Below are positions 44,108 to 51,692 of a DNA stretch of 64,000 nt, one piece after another (the stretch's first letter is position 1; each line of letters starts with the position of its first letter). Origin of the DNA: JBBBNV01 sp037137075 (GTDB taxonomy: Bacteria; Bacillota; Bacilli; Paenibacillales; NBRC-103111). The stretch is taken from contig NZ_JBBBNV010000005.1 of assembly GCF_037137075.1 (NCBI RefSeq), positions 1-64,000 of the forward strand, given 5' to 3'. A program made the translations under genes and the position numbers. The notes beneath the pieces were generated by a model. It searched no databases. It saw only the letters and a program-made list of their open reading frames with translations, and was not told the origin of the DNA.

Positions 44108-44136
44108 TTGACGATTTAATTTCGAATCGTTATAAT
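44108..44136 (+). promoter_or_regulatory. near-consensus sigma-A promoter of the ABC transporter operon
   Basis: TTGACG (44108-44113), a 17-bp spacer and TATAAT (44131-44136). The spacer contains CGATT..AATCG symmetry (44112-44129), a possible operator. A leader of about 165 nt precedes the first start codon; it has AATATTATG repeats, but I recognise no riboswitch. Confidence 0.75.
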
Positions 44137-44308
44137 TAACCTAAATTCAGTAACCATTCGAATAGAAAATGTGACATGAAATATCGATTGGAACCGATTA
44201 TAACCTTCTGATTTTCAATAGGTAAATATTATGTCATTAAAATTAACATTAATATTATGTTAGGCCTGTGTCTTGTTTTTCTTCTTTAATTTCGCTGGAG
44301 GTGACACT

Positions 44309-45118
44309 ATGGAAATGCAGCTGGAACAATTGGAACAAACGCGTCGTGGAATTCTGGAATCGAAGTCACTGCTTGTGGAAATGAAGGATGTCGGGAAGAT
44401 GTATCCGAACGGCACGGTCGCCGTTCAACATGCGAATCTGCAAGCCGGACCCGGTGAGTTTCTGTGCTTCGTCGGCCCGTCGGGCTGCGGGAAATCGACG
44501 GTATTCAACATGATTACCGGCTTGACCTCGCATACCGAAGGGGAGCTGTCCGTACTGCAGACGACCCCGAAGGAAGCGCGCAAGCATAACGACATAGCCT
44601 TCGTGTTCCAGGAGCATACCCTGCTGCCATGGCTTAACCTGCTGGACAATGTGACACTGCCGCTGAAGCTGCGAGGTGTGCCAAAGAAGGAGCGGATAGA
44701 GGAAGGCACCCGCGTGCTGGAACTTGTCGGGCTGAAGGATTACCTCAAGGTGCTGCCCCGCCAGCTGTCCGGGGGGATGAAGATGCGGGTGTCCATCGCC
44801 CGCGCGCTTATCTCCAGACCAAAGCTGCTGCTCATGGACGAGCCGTTCGGAGCCCTGGACGAGATTACCCGCCAAACCCTGCAGGATGAGCTGCTGAACA
44901 TCTGGCAGCGGGAGAAGCACATGACGGTGCTGTTCATTACCCATAATGTATTTGAAGCGGTGTTTCTGTCGACGAGGGTTGTCGTGATGACACCGAGACC
45001 GGGCAAGATTGCGGACGTTATCGATATTCCGTTCCCGTTCCCGCGTGGCGAGGAATTCCGGGTCCGTCCCGAGTTCGGAGAATATGTCAAGCTGGTCTCC
45101 CAATCCCTGAAGCATTAA
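44309..45118 (+). CDS. ABC transporter ATPase, SsuB/TauB-like
   Basis: Nucleotide-binding subunit of 269 residues for an importer of the nitrate/sulfonate/taurine type. Walker A is GPSGCGKST, the Q-loop region FVFQEHTLLPWL, the signature LSGGMKMR, and Walker B LLLMDEPFGALDE, followed by the switch His in FITHN. The motif sequence QE..LLPW and the LDE after Walker B are typical of SsuB/TauB. ATG 44309 follows GGAGGTGA; ATG 44315 is an alternative. A permease gene follows after 119 bp. No substrate-binding protein is encoded nearby. Confidence 0.85.
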   Translation: MEMQLEQLEQTRRGILESKSLLVEMKDVGKMYPNGTVAVQHANLQAGPGEFLCFVGPSGCGKSTVFNMITGLTSHTEGELSVLQTTPKEARKHNDIAFVFQEHTLLPWLNLLDNVTLPLKLRGVPKKERIEEGTRVLELVGLKDYLKVLPRQLSGGMKMRVSIARALISRPKLLLMDEPFGALDEITRQTLQDELLNIWQREKHMTVLFITHNVFEAVFLSTRVVVMTPRPGKIADVIDIPFPFPRGEEFRVRPEFGEYVKLVSQSLKH

Positions 45119-45237
45119 GCTCATACACGCGTATAACCGGCTTTCGCGCAGGTTTATTGAAGAGCCGGTCCACGAAAGAGAGCGGTAAAGCGGTGCGGTG
45201 TATCTGATGTACAACATGAAAGGATCGTGATGGAGCG

Positions 45238-46116
45238 ATGGAAAAACAATATGCAGGCGTGATATCTAATCCGTCCTTTGCCAGTGTCTCAGCAGGCAAG
45301 AAAGCCGTTCCGGCAAAGGAACTGGGCGCTTTGGCCAAAATGCTTCTCAATGTCGGGCCGTCCCTTGCGGTGCTCGTGATTTTCCTCGGCGGCTGGGAGT
45401 TGATTGTCCGTTTGGCCGACATCAAGCCTTACATTTTGCCGAAGCCGAGCGATATAGTGCAGGCGGCCGGCGAGAACTGGAGCAACCTGCTCACCTCGGT
45501 CAGCACAACGATTTTAGAAGCGGTGGTCGGGTTTCTGATGAGTGTGGTGCTGGGGATTGCGGTTGCTGTTCTGCTTGCGCTGTCCAAGCTGGTTGAACGG
45601 AGCGTTTACCCGTACGCTATTATACTGCAAACCATTCCGGTTGTAGCCATTGCGCCTATTATTGTGATCTGGTTCGGCGCGGGATTAAACGCCATTGTCA
45701 TTATTTCGTTTATTATCAGCTTTTTCCCGATTTTGTCGAATACGCTGATCGGCCTGAACTCCACCGACCAAAATATGAAAAACTTGTTCTACCTCTATAA
45801 TGCCACGAAGCTGCAAACCATTATGCGGCTCCGGATTCCAGCAGCGCTTCCGTATATTGTGGCCGGCCTGAAGATTTCATGCTCCATGTCCGTTGTCGGC
45901 GCTATCGTCGGGGAATACATTGCGGGCATCGGCGGCGGCAAAGGCGGTCTGGGCTATGCGATTACGGTTGCGGCAACCCGTCTGCAAACCCCGTATTTGT
46001 TCGCCTGCGGCTTGTCTGCCTCCCTTCTCGGCATTGCGTTCTTTATGCTCGTGAATCTGATTACCAAGCGTCTGCTCAGCTCCTGGCATGAATCGGCCAT
46101 GAAGCCATCAAATTAA
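45238..46116 (+). CDS. ABC transporter permease, SsuC/TauC-like
   Basis: Membrane subunit of 292 residues with six predicted helices and the cytoplasmic coupling (EAA) loop YLYNATKLQTIMRLRIPAALP near residue 185. This loop is characteristic of the binding-protein-dependent family that carries sulfonates, taurine, nitrate or thiamine precursors. The gene follows the ATPase gene and precedes a cupin, all on one strand. The missing binding protein and unclear ligand leave the substrate open; sulfonate import would complement the oxygenase cluster at 17.9-23.3 kb, but that is only a hypothesis. Confidence 0.85.
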   Translation: MEKQYAGVISNPSFASVSAGKKAVPAKELGALAKMLLNVGPSLAVLVIFLGGWELIVRLADIKPYILPKPSDIVQAAGENWSNLLTSVSTTILEAVVGFLMSVVLGIAVAVLLALSKLVERSVYPYAIILQTIPVVAIAPIIVIWFGAGLNAIVIISFIISFFPILSNTLIGLNSTDQNMKNLFYLYNATKLQTIMRLRIPAALPYIVAGLKISCSMSVVGAIVGEYIAGIGGGKGGLGYAITVAATRLQTPYLFACGLSASLLGIAFFMLVNLITKRLLSSWHESAMKPSN

Positions 46117-46137
46117 TCACCTGAGAGGAAGATTCCG

Positions 46138-46566
46138 ATGAATAGGTCCAGTTTAGTCGCCGGTCATTTTGAGAAGGCCCCTGTCTATAAAATTGCCGAA
46201 AAGGATACGAACAAGTTTGTTCTGCTGTGCGACCGGGAGCAGGTTCCGTTCGTGTCGGTTATCGAAATTTTTGATGAAGGCGGAAAAACGCCCCCGAATG
46301 AGCACGCGGAAGCCTTTGAATATTTTTATGTGCTGAAAGGGAAAGGGACAGCCACTGTTGGGGATACGACCGTGCCGATTAAGCCGGGCTCCTTCTTCAT
46401 CGTGCGGCCCGGGAATACCCATGCCGTACATAATACGGGCCAAGGCCGCCTGTACGTGCTGACCACCATGGTGCCGGATGAGCAATTTTCCGACCTGATT
46501 AAGTCCGGCCCGGTTTCGAGCCTGGATGAAGAGGATTGGAGAGTGCTTCGCGGCTTGTCCTCCTAA
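46138..46566 (+). CDS. cupin domain protein
   Basis: Single-domain cupin of 142 residues. Cupin motif 1 is NEHAEAFEYFYVLKGKGTATVG, in which the usual first His residues appear as H.E..E, and motif 2 is PGNTHAVHNTG. It is 21 bp after the permease gene, so it belongs to the same operon and probably acts on, or senses, the imported compound. No enzyme class can be named. The following 356 bp (46567-46922) contain the promoter and palindrome of the next gene. Confidence 0.8.
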   Translation: MNRSSLVAGHFEKAPVYKIAEKDTNKFVLLCDREQVPFVSVIEIFDEGGKTPPNEHAEAFEYFYVLKGKGTATVGDTTVPIKPGSFFIVRPGNTHAVHNTGQGRLYVLTTMVPDEQFSDLIKSGPVSSLDEEDWRVLRGLSS

Positions 46567-46794
46567 ACGACTCCCCGGCTGGAGCAGAGCGGGAGGAGCT
46601 TGCAGCAGGTATCCGGCGAGATGAAGGCGCGGCAGGGGAAGAGCGCTTTCTGCCCGGACTGACGAGCAGGCAAATCCGCTAGGCGCATCACGGACATGCT
46701 TTCCCGGGCTTTTACCGATAGACCCGGTTTGAATGGAGTACATTCTGTAAAGCAGGAGCCGGATTTGCTGCAGAAGGCGAGCCGATTTTAAGCA

Positions 46795-46823
46795 TTGACG
46801 GGCTGGAAAAACGGAGTTATGAT
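46795..46823 (+). promoter_or_regulatory. sigma-A promoter of the Fsr-like pump
   Basis: TTGACG (46795-46800), a 17-bp spacer and TATGAT (46818-46823). The start site would be near 46830, leaving a leader of about 150 nt. Confidence 0.7.
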
Positions 46824-46837
46824 TTCCGTATTGCCAA

Positions 46838-46859
46838 CGATATAGATGCATCTGTATCG
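46838..46859. promoter_or_regulatory. 22-bp palindrome at the pump promoter
   Basis: CGATATAGATG and CATCTGTATCG form a palindrome with a single mismatch pair, starting about 8 bp after the presumed transcription start. It is a good candidate operator for a TetR/MarR-type repressor. Confidence 0.6.
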
Positions 46860-46979
46860 GGTGTAGCATCTGCTGACTAGTTTACTTGCTAGAGGCTGCT
46901 ATTTTCCGGGGGTATCCGGGAAATGAAGTCTCTTTTTGTATTCGACGGATGTGATTTCCAGAGAGAGAAGGGTTATGCA

Positions 46980-48236
46980 ATGCAGCAAGCAACAGGATCG
47001 CCGTCCGCAGGAGCAAAGCTTCAAGCTGCGGCACCGCAAAATTTGAAGCCAACCATTTTCCGCATTTTGTTTATTATCAGCTTTGTGCATTTGATTAACG
47101 ATACGATTCAAGCGATTGTTCCCGCCATTTTGCCGATTGTGAAGGACACGATGCATTTAACCTACATGCAGTCGGGAATTATCGTCTTTGCGCTTAATAT
47201 GACCTCCTCGGTGCTGCAGCCTGTGGTCGGCCTGTATTCGGACCGCCGCCCGTCCCCGATCATGCTGCCGCTCGGTATGGGTCTAACCTGTATCGGAGTA
47301 CTCGGTATTGCTTTCGCGCCGAACTACTGGCTGCTCCTGCTGGCCGTGCTGTTCGTCGGTCTCGGCTCCGCGGTATTCCATCCGGAAGCGTCGCGCGTGG
47401 CCTATATGGCTGCTGGGTCCAGACGCGGTCTGGCGCAATCCATTTTCCAGGTGGGCGGCAACTCCGGATCGGCGCTCGCTTCGGTGATGACGGCCGTGAT
47501 TTTCGTTCCGTTCGGCCAGATGGGCGCCATTTGGTTTACCATTATTACGGCTCTCGGCATTTTCGTGCAAATGTATGTAGCCCGCTGGTACGGTGGGTAT
47601 TTGGTCGCTAATCCGCGCCCGGCCAAAAAGGCGAATAGCGGGATGATTAACCCGGCCCGCAAGAAGCAAATCGGCATGGCCGTGGTGCTGCTCATCTTCC
47701 TGCTGTTTATACGGACATGGTATCAATCGGGGGTTTCCATTTACTATCCGTTTGAACTGATGGAGAAGTTCGGGATCAGCTTGGAGAAAGCCCAAGTATA
47801 TATTTTCCTGTATGCCGCTGCCGGGGTGCTCGGAACGTTCCTGGGCGGGCCGCTGTCGGATAAATTCGGCCGCCGGAATGTGCTGCTGCTCTCCATCTTC
47901 GGTTCCTCGCCGCTGGCTCTGGTGCTGCCGTACGCCAATGAGACGTGGGCTTATGTGATTTTGCTGTTGAACGGCTTTATCCTGCTGTCCGGCTGGTCCG
48001 TGGCTGTCGTATACGCCCAGGAGCTGATTCCGGGCATGATCGGCACCGTCTCCGGCCTGACGACCGGATTCGCCTTCGGGCTGGGAGCGATCGGCGCGGT
48101 TGCGCTGGGCGGATTAATCGATATGTACAGCCTGGGTGTTATGATGAAGGTGCTCAGCTTCCTGCCGCTATTCGGCGTGGTCACCTTCCTGCTGCCCTCG
48201 GACCGCAAGCTGAAGCAGTGGGCGGAAGAAGGGTGA
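46980..48236 (+). CDS. MFS transporter, fosmidomycin-resistance (Fsr) family
   Basis: Exporter of 418 residues with 12 predicted helices. The family hallmarks are FVHLINDTIQAIVPAILPIVKDTMHLTYMQSG at the N-terminus and FRxVG-type FHPEASRVAYMAAGSRRGLAQSIFQVGGNSG in helix 4-5. Fsr homologues export fosmidomycin and related compounds, but most are uncharacterised. ATG 46980 is preferred because AGAAGG lies upstream and the longer frame from 46923 lies in the leader. The promoter carries a palindromic operator candidate, and a terminator follows. The regulator is not adjacent. Confidence 0.86.
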   Translation: MQQATGSPSAGAKLQAAAPQNLKPTIFRILFIISFVHLINDTIQAIVPAILPIVKDTMHLTYMQSGIIVFALNMTSSVLQPVVGLYSDRRPSPIMLPLGMGLTCIGVLGIAFAPNYWLLLLAVLFVGLGSAVFHPEASRVAYMAAGSRRGLAQSIFQVGGNSGSALASVMTAVIFVPFGQMGAIWFTIITALGIFVQMYVARWYGGYLVANPRPAKKANSGMINPARKKQIGMAVVLLIFLLFIRTWYQSGVSIYYPFELMEKFGISLEKAQVYIFLYAAAGVLGTFLGGPLSDKFGRRNVLLLSIFGSSPLALVLPYANETWAYVILLLNGFILLSGWSVAVVYAQELIPGMIGTVSGLTTGFAFGLGAIGAVALGGLIDMYSLGVMMKVLSFLPLFGVVTFLLPSDRKLKQWAEEG

Positions 48237-48256
48237 TGGGGTAAAAATGCAATTTG

Positions 48257-48291
48257 AAAAGCCGTGCTCATTTCAGGAGCGCGGCTTTTTT
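48257..48291 (+). terminator. terminator after the Fsr-like gene
   Basis: AAAAGCCGTGCTC (48257-48269) pairs with GAGCGCGGCTTTT (48277-48289), with one G-T pair, and six T residues. Confidence 0.85.
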
Positions 48292-48381
48292 ACCTTTCTT
48301 GTATAAGTGTGCGGGCAGCCAGAGGATAATCGCAAAATGGAGCGGCTGCCATCACGAATGAATGAATGGACAGTGCTCCGA

Positions 48382-49263
48382 TTATGGCAGCGGCATCTGC
48401 GGAAGGCTGATGCCGTCTGGGGCTTCTTCAACCTTCAGCAGAATGGGCCGTTCCAGCGGATTTTTGTTCGGAGTATGGATTGTCAGCAGCAGCCGGCCCT
48501 CCAAGGTGCGAAGCAGCATGCCGTGACCGCCGTCCTTGGCGAATACCGGCTCCGCCTCCTGTGACCACGGGCCGGTCATGCGGCCTCCGGCCGATCGGGC
48601 CAGTCCCATGGCATAGCCCTGCTCCCCGATGCTGGACCAGAGCATGACCAGCGATCCGTCAGGCAGGCGGTGTAGAAACGGCCCGTCGGTAACGAAGTGG
48701 TCGTCTCCCTTCACAGGTCTCGCCCAGGCTGCCTCGGACGCCCGAAACAGCAGTACCGGCTCTGCGGCGCCTGCGGTCAAATCCGGCAGCAGCGGCATGG
48801 CGTATACTTCTCCATCCAAGACCTCCAGCCATTCGCGGCAAAACACCAGCCAAGGCACGCCGTCTTCATCGGCATACAAGGTGCCGTCCAGGCATTCCCA
48901 GTCCGCCGGTGTTACCGGCCGGTCGCCAAGCGGTTCAAAGGGGCCCTGCGGCTGATCGGCAGCCAAAATTTGCGTGCCCCGGCAGCGCTGCTCTGATTTG
49001 AAGCTGGCCAGCATGTAGTATCTCCCGTTCCACCGGTGCACCTCCGGCGCCCAAAAATGGCGATCCGCCCAGAAGCCGGCAGGCGGTTGGAACGCTTGGA
49101 ACGGCCCCTCCCAGTGTGTCAGATCGCTGCTCCGGTATACGGGGAAGCCCTCAGGCGTGCCGGACCAGGCTGTAGCGCCGGCAGTGCCATACAAATAATA
49201 GGCCTGCTCTTCCGGGACAGGCAGAATAAACGGATCACGGAGGTTGATATCCTCTAGCAGCAA
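48382..49263 (-). CDS. glycoside hydrolase family 43 protein
   Basis: Five-bladed beta-propeller enzyme of 293 residues, probably an arabinosidase or xylosidase acting in the cytoplasm. The catalytic base is likely the Asp in LRDPF near the N-terminus. FWAPEVHRWNGRYYMLAS and CLDGTLYADEDGVPWLVF are typical blade motifs, and the general-acid region reads VTDGPFLHR. The start is uncertain: TTG 49263 has GGGGCGG eight bases upstream and gives the usual GH43 N-terminus (LLLEDINLRDPF), while ATG 49299 has no ribosome binding site. No signal peptide. It is divergent from a CE7 acetylesterase gene, a pair that fits removal of side chains from xylan oligosaccharides. Confidence 0.85.
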   Translation of the reverse strand: MLLEDINLRDPFILPVPEEQAYYLYGTAGATAWSGTPEGFPVYRSSDLTHWEGPFQAFQPPAGFWADRHFWAPEVHRWNGRYYMLASFKSEQRCRGTQILAADQPQGPFEPLGDRPVTPADWECLDGTLYADEDGVPWLVFCREWLEVLDGEVYAMPLLPDLTAGAAEPVLLFRASEAAWARPVKGDDHFVTDGPFLHRLPDGSLVMLWSSIGEQGYAMGLARSAGGRMTGPWSQEAEPVFAKDGGHGMLLRTLEGRLLLTIHTPNKNPLERPILLKVEEAPDGISLPQMPLP

Positions 49264-49449
49264 GTGAATGACCGCCCCTTCTTGTCGAATTATTCCCATC
49301 ATACAAAGAAGAAGCACGCTTATGCAACACAAGGCCTGCTATATAAGGCCGCTGTGAAACTGCAGCCGCTGTTATGGTATAATTTGTAACGGAAATGTCG
49401 ATAAAGCTGGATATGATCCATGGAAATCAAATACAGGAGGGCGTAGAGT

Positions 49450-50421
49450 ATGCCATTAGTGGATTGGCCGTTAGAGAAGCTTCAGCAGTATCAGGGGATG
49501 AACCGCAAGCCTGCGGATTTCGAGGAATACTGGAAGACGGCTGTTGCGGAGATGCGGGCCGTAGAGCCGAATGTGGAGCTGGTGCCCAGCACGTTCCAGG
49601 TTCCTTCTGCGGACTGCTACGATTTATATTTCACCGGCGTGCGCGGCGCCCGCATTCATGCCAAATATTTGCGGCCGAAGCAGGCCAAGGGCAAGCTGCC
49701 GGCGCTGCTGAACTTCCACGGCTATACCGGACACTCCGGCGACTGGGCGGATAAGCTCAGCTATGTCGGCCTCGGCTTTGCGGTGTTCTCGATGGATTGC
49801 CGCGGCCAGGGCGGCAAATCGGAGGACACGGGCGGGGTTGCCGGGAACACCTTCCGCGGCCACATCATCCGCGGTCTGGACTCCGGGCCGGAAAACCTGC
49901 TGTTCCGCCACATTTTCCTGGATACGGCGCAGCTGGCGTCGATTATAATGGAGCTGCCCGAAATCGATCCCGAGCGGGTGGGCGCTTATGGAGGATCGCA
50001 GGGCGGGGCGCTGGCGATCGCCTGCGCAGCACTGGAGCCGCGTATCAAGAAGCTGGCGCCGGTGTATCCGTTCCTGAGCGACTACCGCCGCGTATGGGAG
50101 ATGGATAATACGTCCAGCGCCTACGAGGAGCTGCGGGCGTATTTCCGCCAATTTGATCCGATGCATGAGCGGGAGCAGGAATTTTTTGAAACCTTGGGCT
50201 ATATCGATATTCAGCATCTGGCAGACCGGATTGAAGGGGAAGTGCTGATGGGTGTCGGCTTGATGGACACGGTCTGCCCGCCTTCTACGCAGTACGCGGC
50301 CTACAACAAAATCCGTTCGCCGAAGCAAACCCTCATTTACCCGGATTTCGGGCATGAAATGTTGCCGGGCTTTCATGACCGGGCAATGATGTTTCTTGCG
50401 GGGCTGCTGCCGGACAAGTAG
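49450..50421 (+). CDS. axe: acetylxylan esterase / cephalosporin-C deacetylase (CE7)
   Basis: Cytoplasmic serine esterase of 323 residues that removes acetyl groups from xylo-oligosaccharides and cephalosporins. The CE7 signature set is complete: RGQGG at residues 118-122, GGSQGG with Ser183, Asp273 in LMDTVCPP and His302 in GHE. The length matches characterised hexameric CE7 enzymes of Bacillus and Thermotoga. GGAGGG precedes ATG 49450. The gene is divergent from the GH43 gene, with about 190 bp between starts. Confidence 0.92.
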   Translation: MPLVDWPLEKLQQYQGMNRKPADFEEYWKTAVAEMRAVEPNVELVPSTFQVPSADCYDLYFTGVRGARIHAKYLRPKQAKGKLPALLNFHGYTGHSGDWADKLSYVGLGFAVFSMDCRGQGGKSEDTGGVAGNTFRGHIIRGLDSGPENLLFRHIFLDTAQLASIIMELPEIDPERVGAYGGSQGGALAIACAALEPRIKKLAPVYPFLSDYRRVWEMDNTSSAYEELRAYFRQFDPMHEREQEFFETLGYIDIQHLADRIEGEVLMGVGLMDTVCPPSTQYAAYNKIRSPKQTLIYPDFGHEMLPGFHDRAMMFLAGLLPDK

Positions 50422-50448
50422 GGATTAAGTAGAGATTAAGTAGGGGTT
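50416..50448 (+). repeat. three 11-bp tandem repeats at the CE7 stop codon
   Basis: The unit AAGTAGNGRTT is repeated three times, and the stop codon TAG lies in the first unit. It looks like slippage duplication. Confidence 0.7.
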
Positions 50449-50529
50449 AAGATGCTTCTCAATTTGTAGCGGCCGCTGCAGGCTGCGGTGCTTGAAGGAA
50501 GAGGGACATACCGGATTCAGAATCAGATT

Positions 50530-50595
50530 TCCGCACCGCGCGCAGCTCCCAGCGCGCGGTGTTTCGCTGCATGACGGCGGTCGGTCGACCACATG
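50530..50595 (-). repeat. dispersed palindromic element, copy B (most complete)
   Basis: On the minus strand it reads CACCGCGCGC, the loop TGGGAGCT, then GCGCGCGGTG: a perfect 10-bp stem (plus-strand 50534-50561). The flank 50552-50590 matches 14507-14545 in inverted orientation. Confidence 0.8.
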
Positions 50596-50614
50596 CCAGA
50601 CGGAAGAGCCGGAG

Positions 50615-50749
50615 CCGCTGTGGAGTGAATTTTTCTCCAAGCCGAAGGCGTGCCTGAGAACATCTCCGCTGGTAAAAAAGTACGGATGGGGACTGGGTTT
50701 TGATGCTGCGGGCAAAATCGCGCTGCTCGGAGCGGATACAGAACCGTAG
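50615..50749 (+). pseudogene. fragment of a DUF6157-like gene
   Basis: The end of a frame reads LWSEFFSKPKACLRTSPLVKKYGWGLGFDAAGKIALLGADTEP and stops. FF.KP..CLR.SPL.K.YGWG...D..G.IAL.G is the pattern I associate with the C-terminal part of DUF6157 proteins. The family N-terminus (about 90 residues) is missing: upstream of about 50615 the frame enters the palindromic repeat B. The C-terminus also ends early. A good terminator remains at 50803-50827, so this is probably a gene relic. The family assignment is from memory. Confidence 0.5.
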
Positions 50750-50802
50750 GAGAGGCCTTTGCGCTTCGGAGGAAACGAAGGTCGTCAAGGGAATGCGGAG
50801 CA

Positions 50803-50827
50803 AGAGGGGCTAACCCCCTCTTTTTTT
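50803..50827 (+). terminator. terminator after the DUF6157 relic
   Basis: GAGGGG (50804-50809) pairs with CCCCTC (50815-50820), followed by seven T residues. Confidence 0.8.
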
Positions 50828-50968
50828 GCTGCTGTAAAGTGGAGGCCATTGGAAGCTGAACGGATGAATTTTCATCGATGTCGTCATTTGGCCCGATACC
50901 GGTACTTAAGGCAATGATTCGGTATGTGTCACGATGGCTGACTAACCATCTAACTATCCGCACGCAAC

Positions 50969-51002
50969 AAAAAAAGGTGACAGATTGTTCGGCCACCTTT
51001 TC
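50969..51002 (-). terminator. terminator of the SASP gene
   Basis: On the minus strand AAAGGTGG pairs with the right arm CACCTTT, followed by T residues (50969-50975 on the plus strand is an A-run). It lies 20 bp after the stop codon. Confidence 0.75.
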
Positions 51003-51021
51003 CGTATAGAGGACCTGCTGC

Positions 51022-51258
51022 CTATTGTCTGATGCTCGAGAATTTGCCTGCGAGCTGCTGTTCCGCAATTTGTACAAGGCGGCGGGTGATGTGGCCGCCG
51101 ATAGCGCCTGTATCGCGAGTAGCCATATAGCCGTAGTATCCGTCCTGTGGAATTTGGATGCCGAGTTCTTGAGCGACTTCATATTTCATTTGATCCAAGG
51201 CTGCGTTAGCTTGCGGTACAACCAGGGAGTTGCTGCTTCTGCTTTGTCCAGTTCCCAT
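51022..51258 (-). CDS. sasP: alpha/beta-type small acid-soluble spore protein
   Basis: DNA-binding spore protein of 78 residues that coats and protects the chromosome in dormant spores. LVVPQANAALDQMKYEVAQELGI contains the first conserved region with the germination-protease cleavage site, and GYYGYMATRDTGAIGGHITRRLVQIAEQQL is the second. The length and both regions match alpha/beta SASPs. GGAGGAGGTGACTACAC precedes the start. Such genes are normally expressed in the forespore under sigma-G; I could not locate a convincing sigma-G promoter. Confidence 0.93.
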   Translation of the reverse strand: MGTGQSRSSNSLVVPQANAALDQMKYEVAQELGIQIPQDGYYGYMATRDTGAIGGHITRRLVQIAEQQLAGKFSSIRQ

Positions 51259-51630
51259 GTGTAGTCACCTCCTCCGTATGTAATCGGGTAAAGTCAGAAG
51301 GCTTGAGCGGTGCGCTGTCATCGGAGCGCTTGCCGCACAGCGGAAGCTCAGGCCGCCTGGTTTTAACTCTCTGCCGTCAGGCTGCACGAGGTCAGAGGAT
51401 AAAGTTTGGTCCTGCCATCAAGCCTTGCCGAGCTGCTGAGGCCCGGGCATCGGAATGAATTCTGACTTTGTACTAGGTAGTATAAACCAATTTTGCTTTA
51501 TTACTCCTTCGGAAAATTGGAAAATTAAACCACAATCATACAAAGGGATAGGAATGAATATCCCGTTATGAAATCGATGGCTTTGCCGAATAAGGATTGC
51601 GGATGCCGGTGGTGCAATGAGGGCGGTCGC
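51259..51630. other. intergenic region with two unexplained hairpins
   Basis: No gene found. Two inverted repeats are visible: CCAATTTT/AAAATTGG (51487-51494 and 51513-51520) and GGGATA/TATCCC (51545-51550 and 51559-51564). Neither has a T-run. Confidence 0.4.
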
Positions 51631-51631
51631 A

Positions 51632-51675
51632 AAAAAAACACCCGGACGGTGCAGGTGCAGTCCGGGTGTTTTTTT
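51632..51675 (-). terminator. terminator of the sugar-kinase operon (symmetrical)
   Basis: AAAAAAACACCCGGAC and GTCCGGGTGTTTTTTT form a perfect 16-bp stem with a 12-nt loop. The A and T runs make it functional in both directions; it follows the kinase gene on the minus strand. Confidence 0.9.
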
Positions 51676-51692
51676 GCTAATGAGCGGGTTTG

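Noticed and set aside
44137..44308. Possible riboswitch in the leader of the SsuB-like gene
   Set aside because: No S-box, T-box or TPP hallmarks can be found; only AT-rich repeats are present.
48700..48720. TDGPF in the GH43 protein as a lost catalytic Glu
   Set aside because: Many GH43 proteins I recall read DGPF at this place, so it is not evidence for an inactive enzyme.
50416..50448. Three 11-bp direct repeats considered as a CRISPR or iteron array
   Set aside because: The units are contiguous without spacers and contain the stop codon of axe; simple slippage explains them. No CRISPR array or cas gene was seen anywhere in the window.
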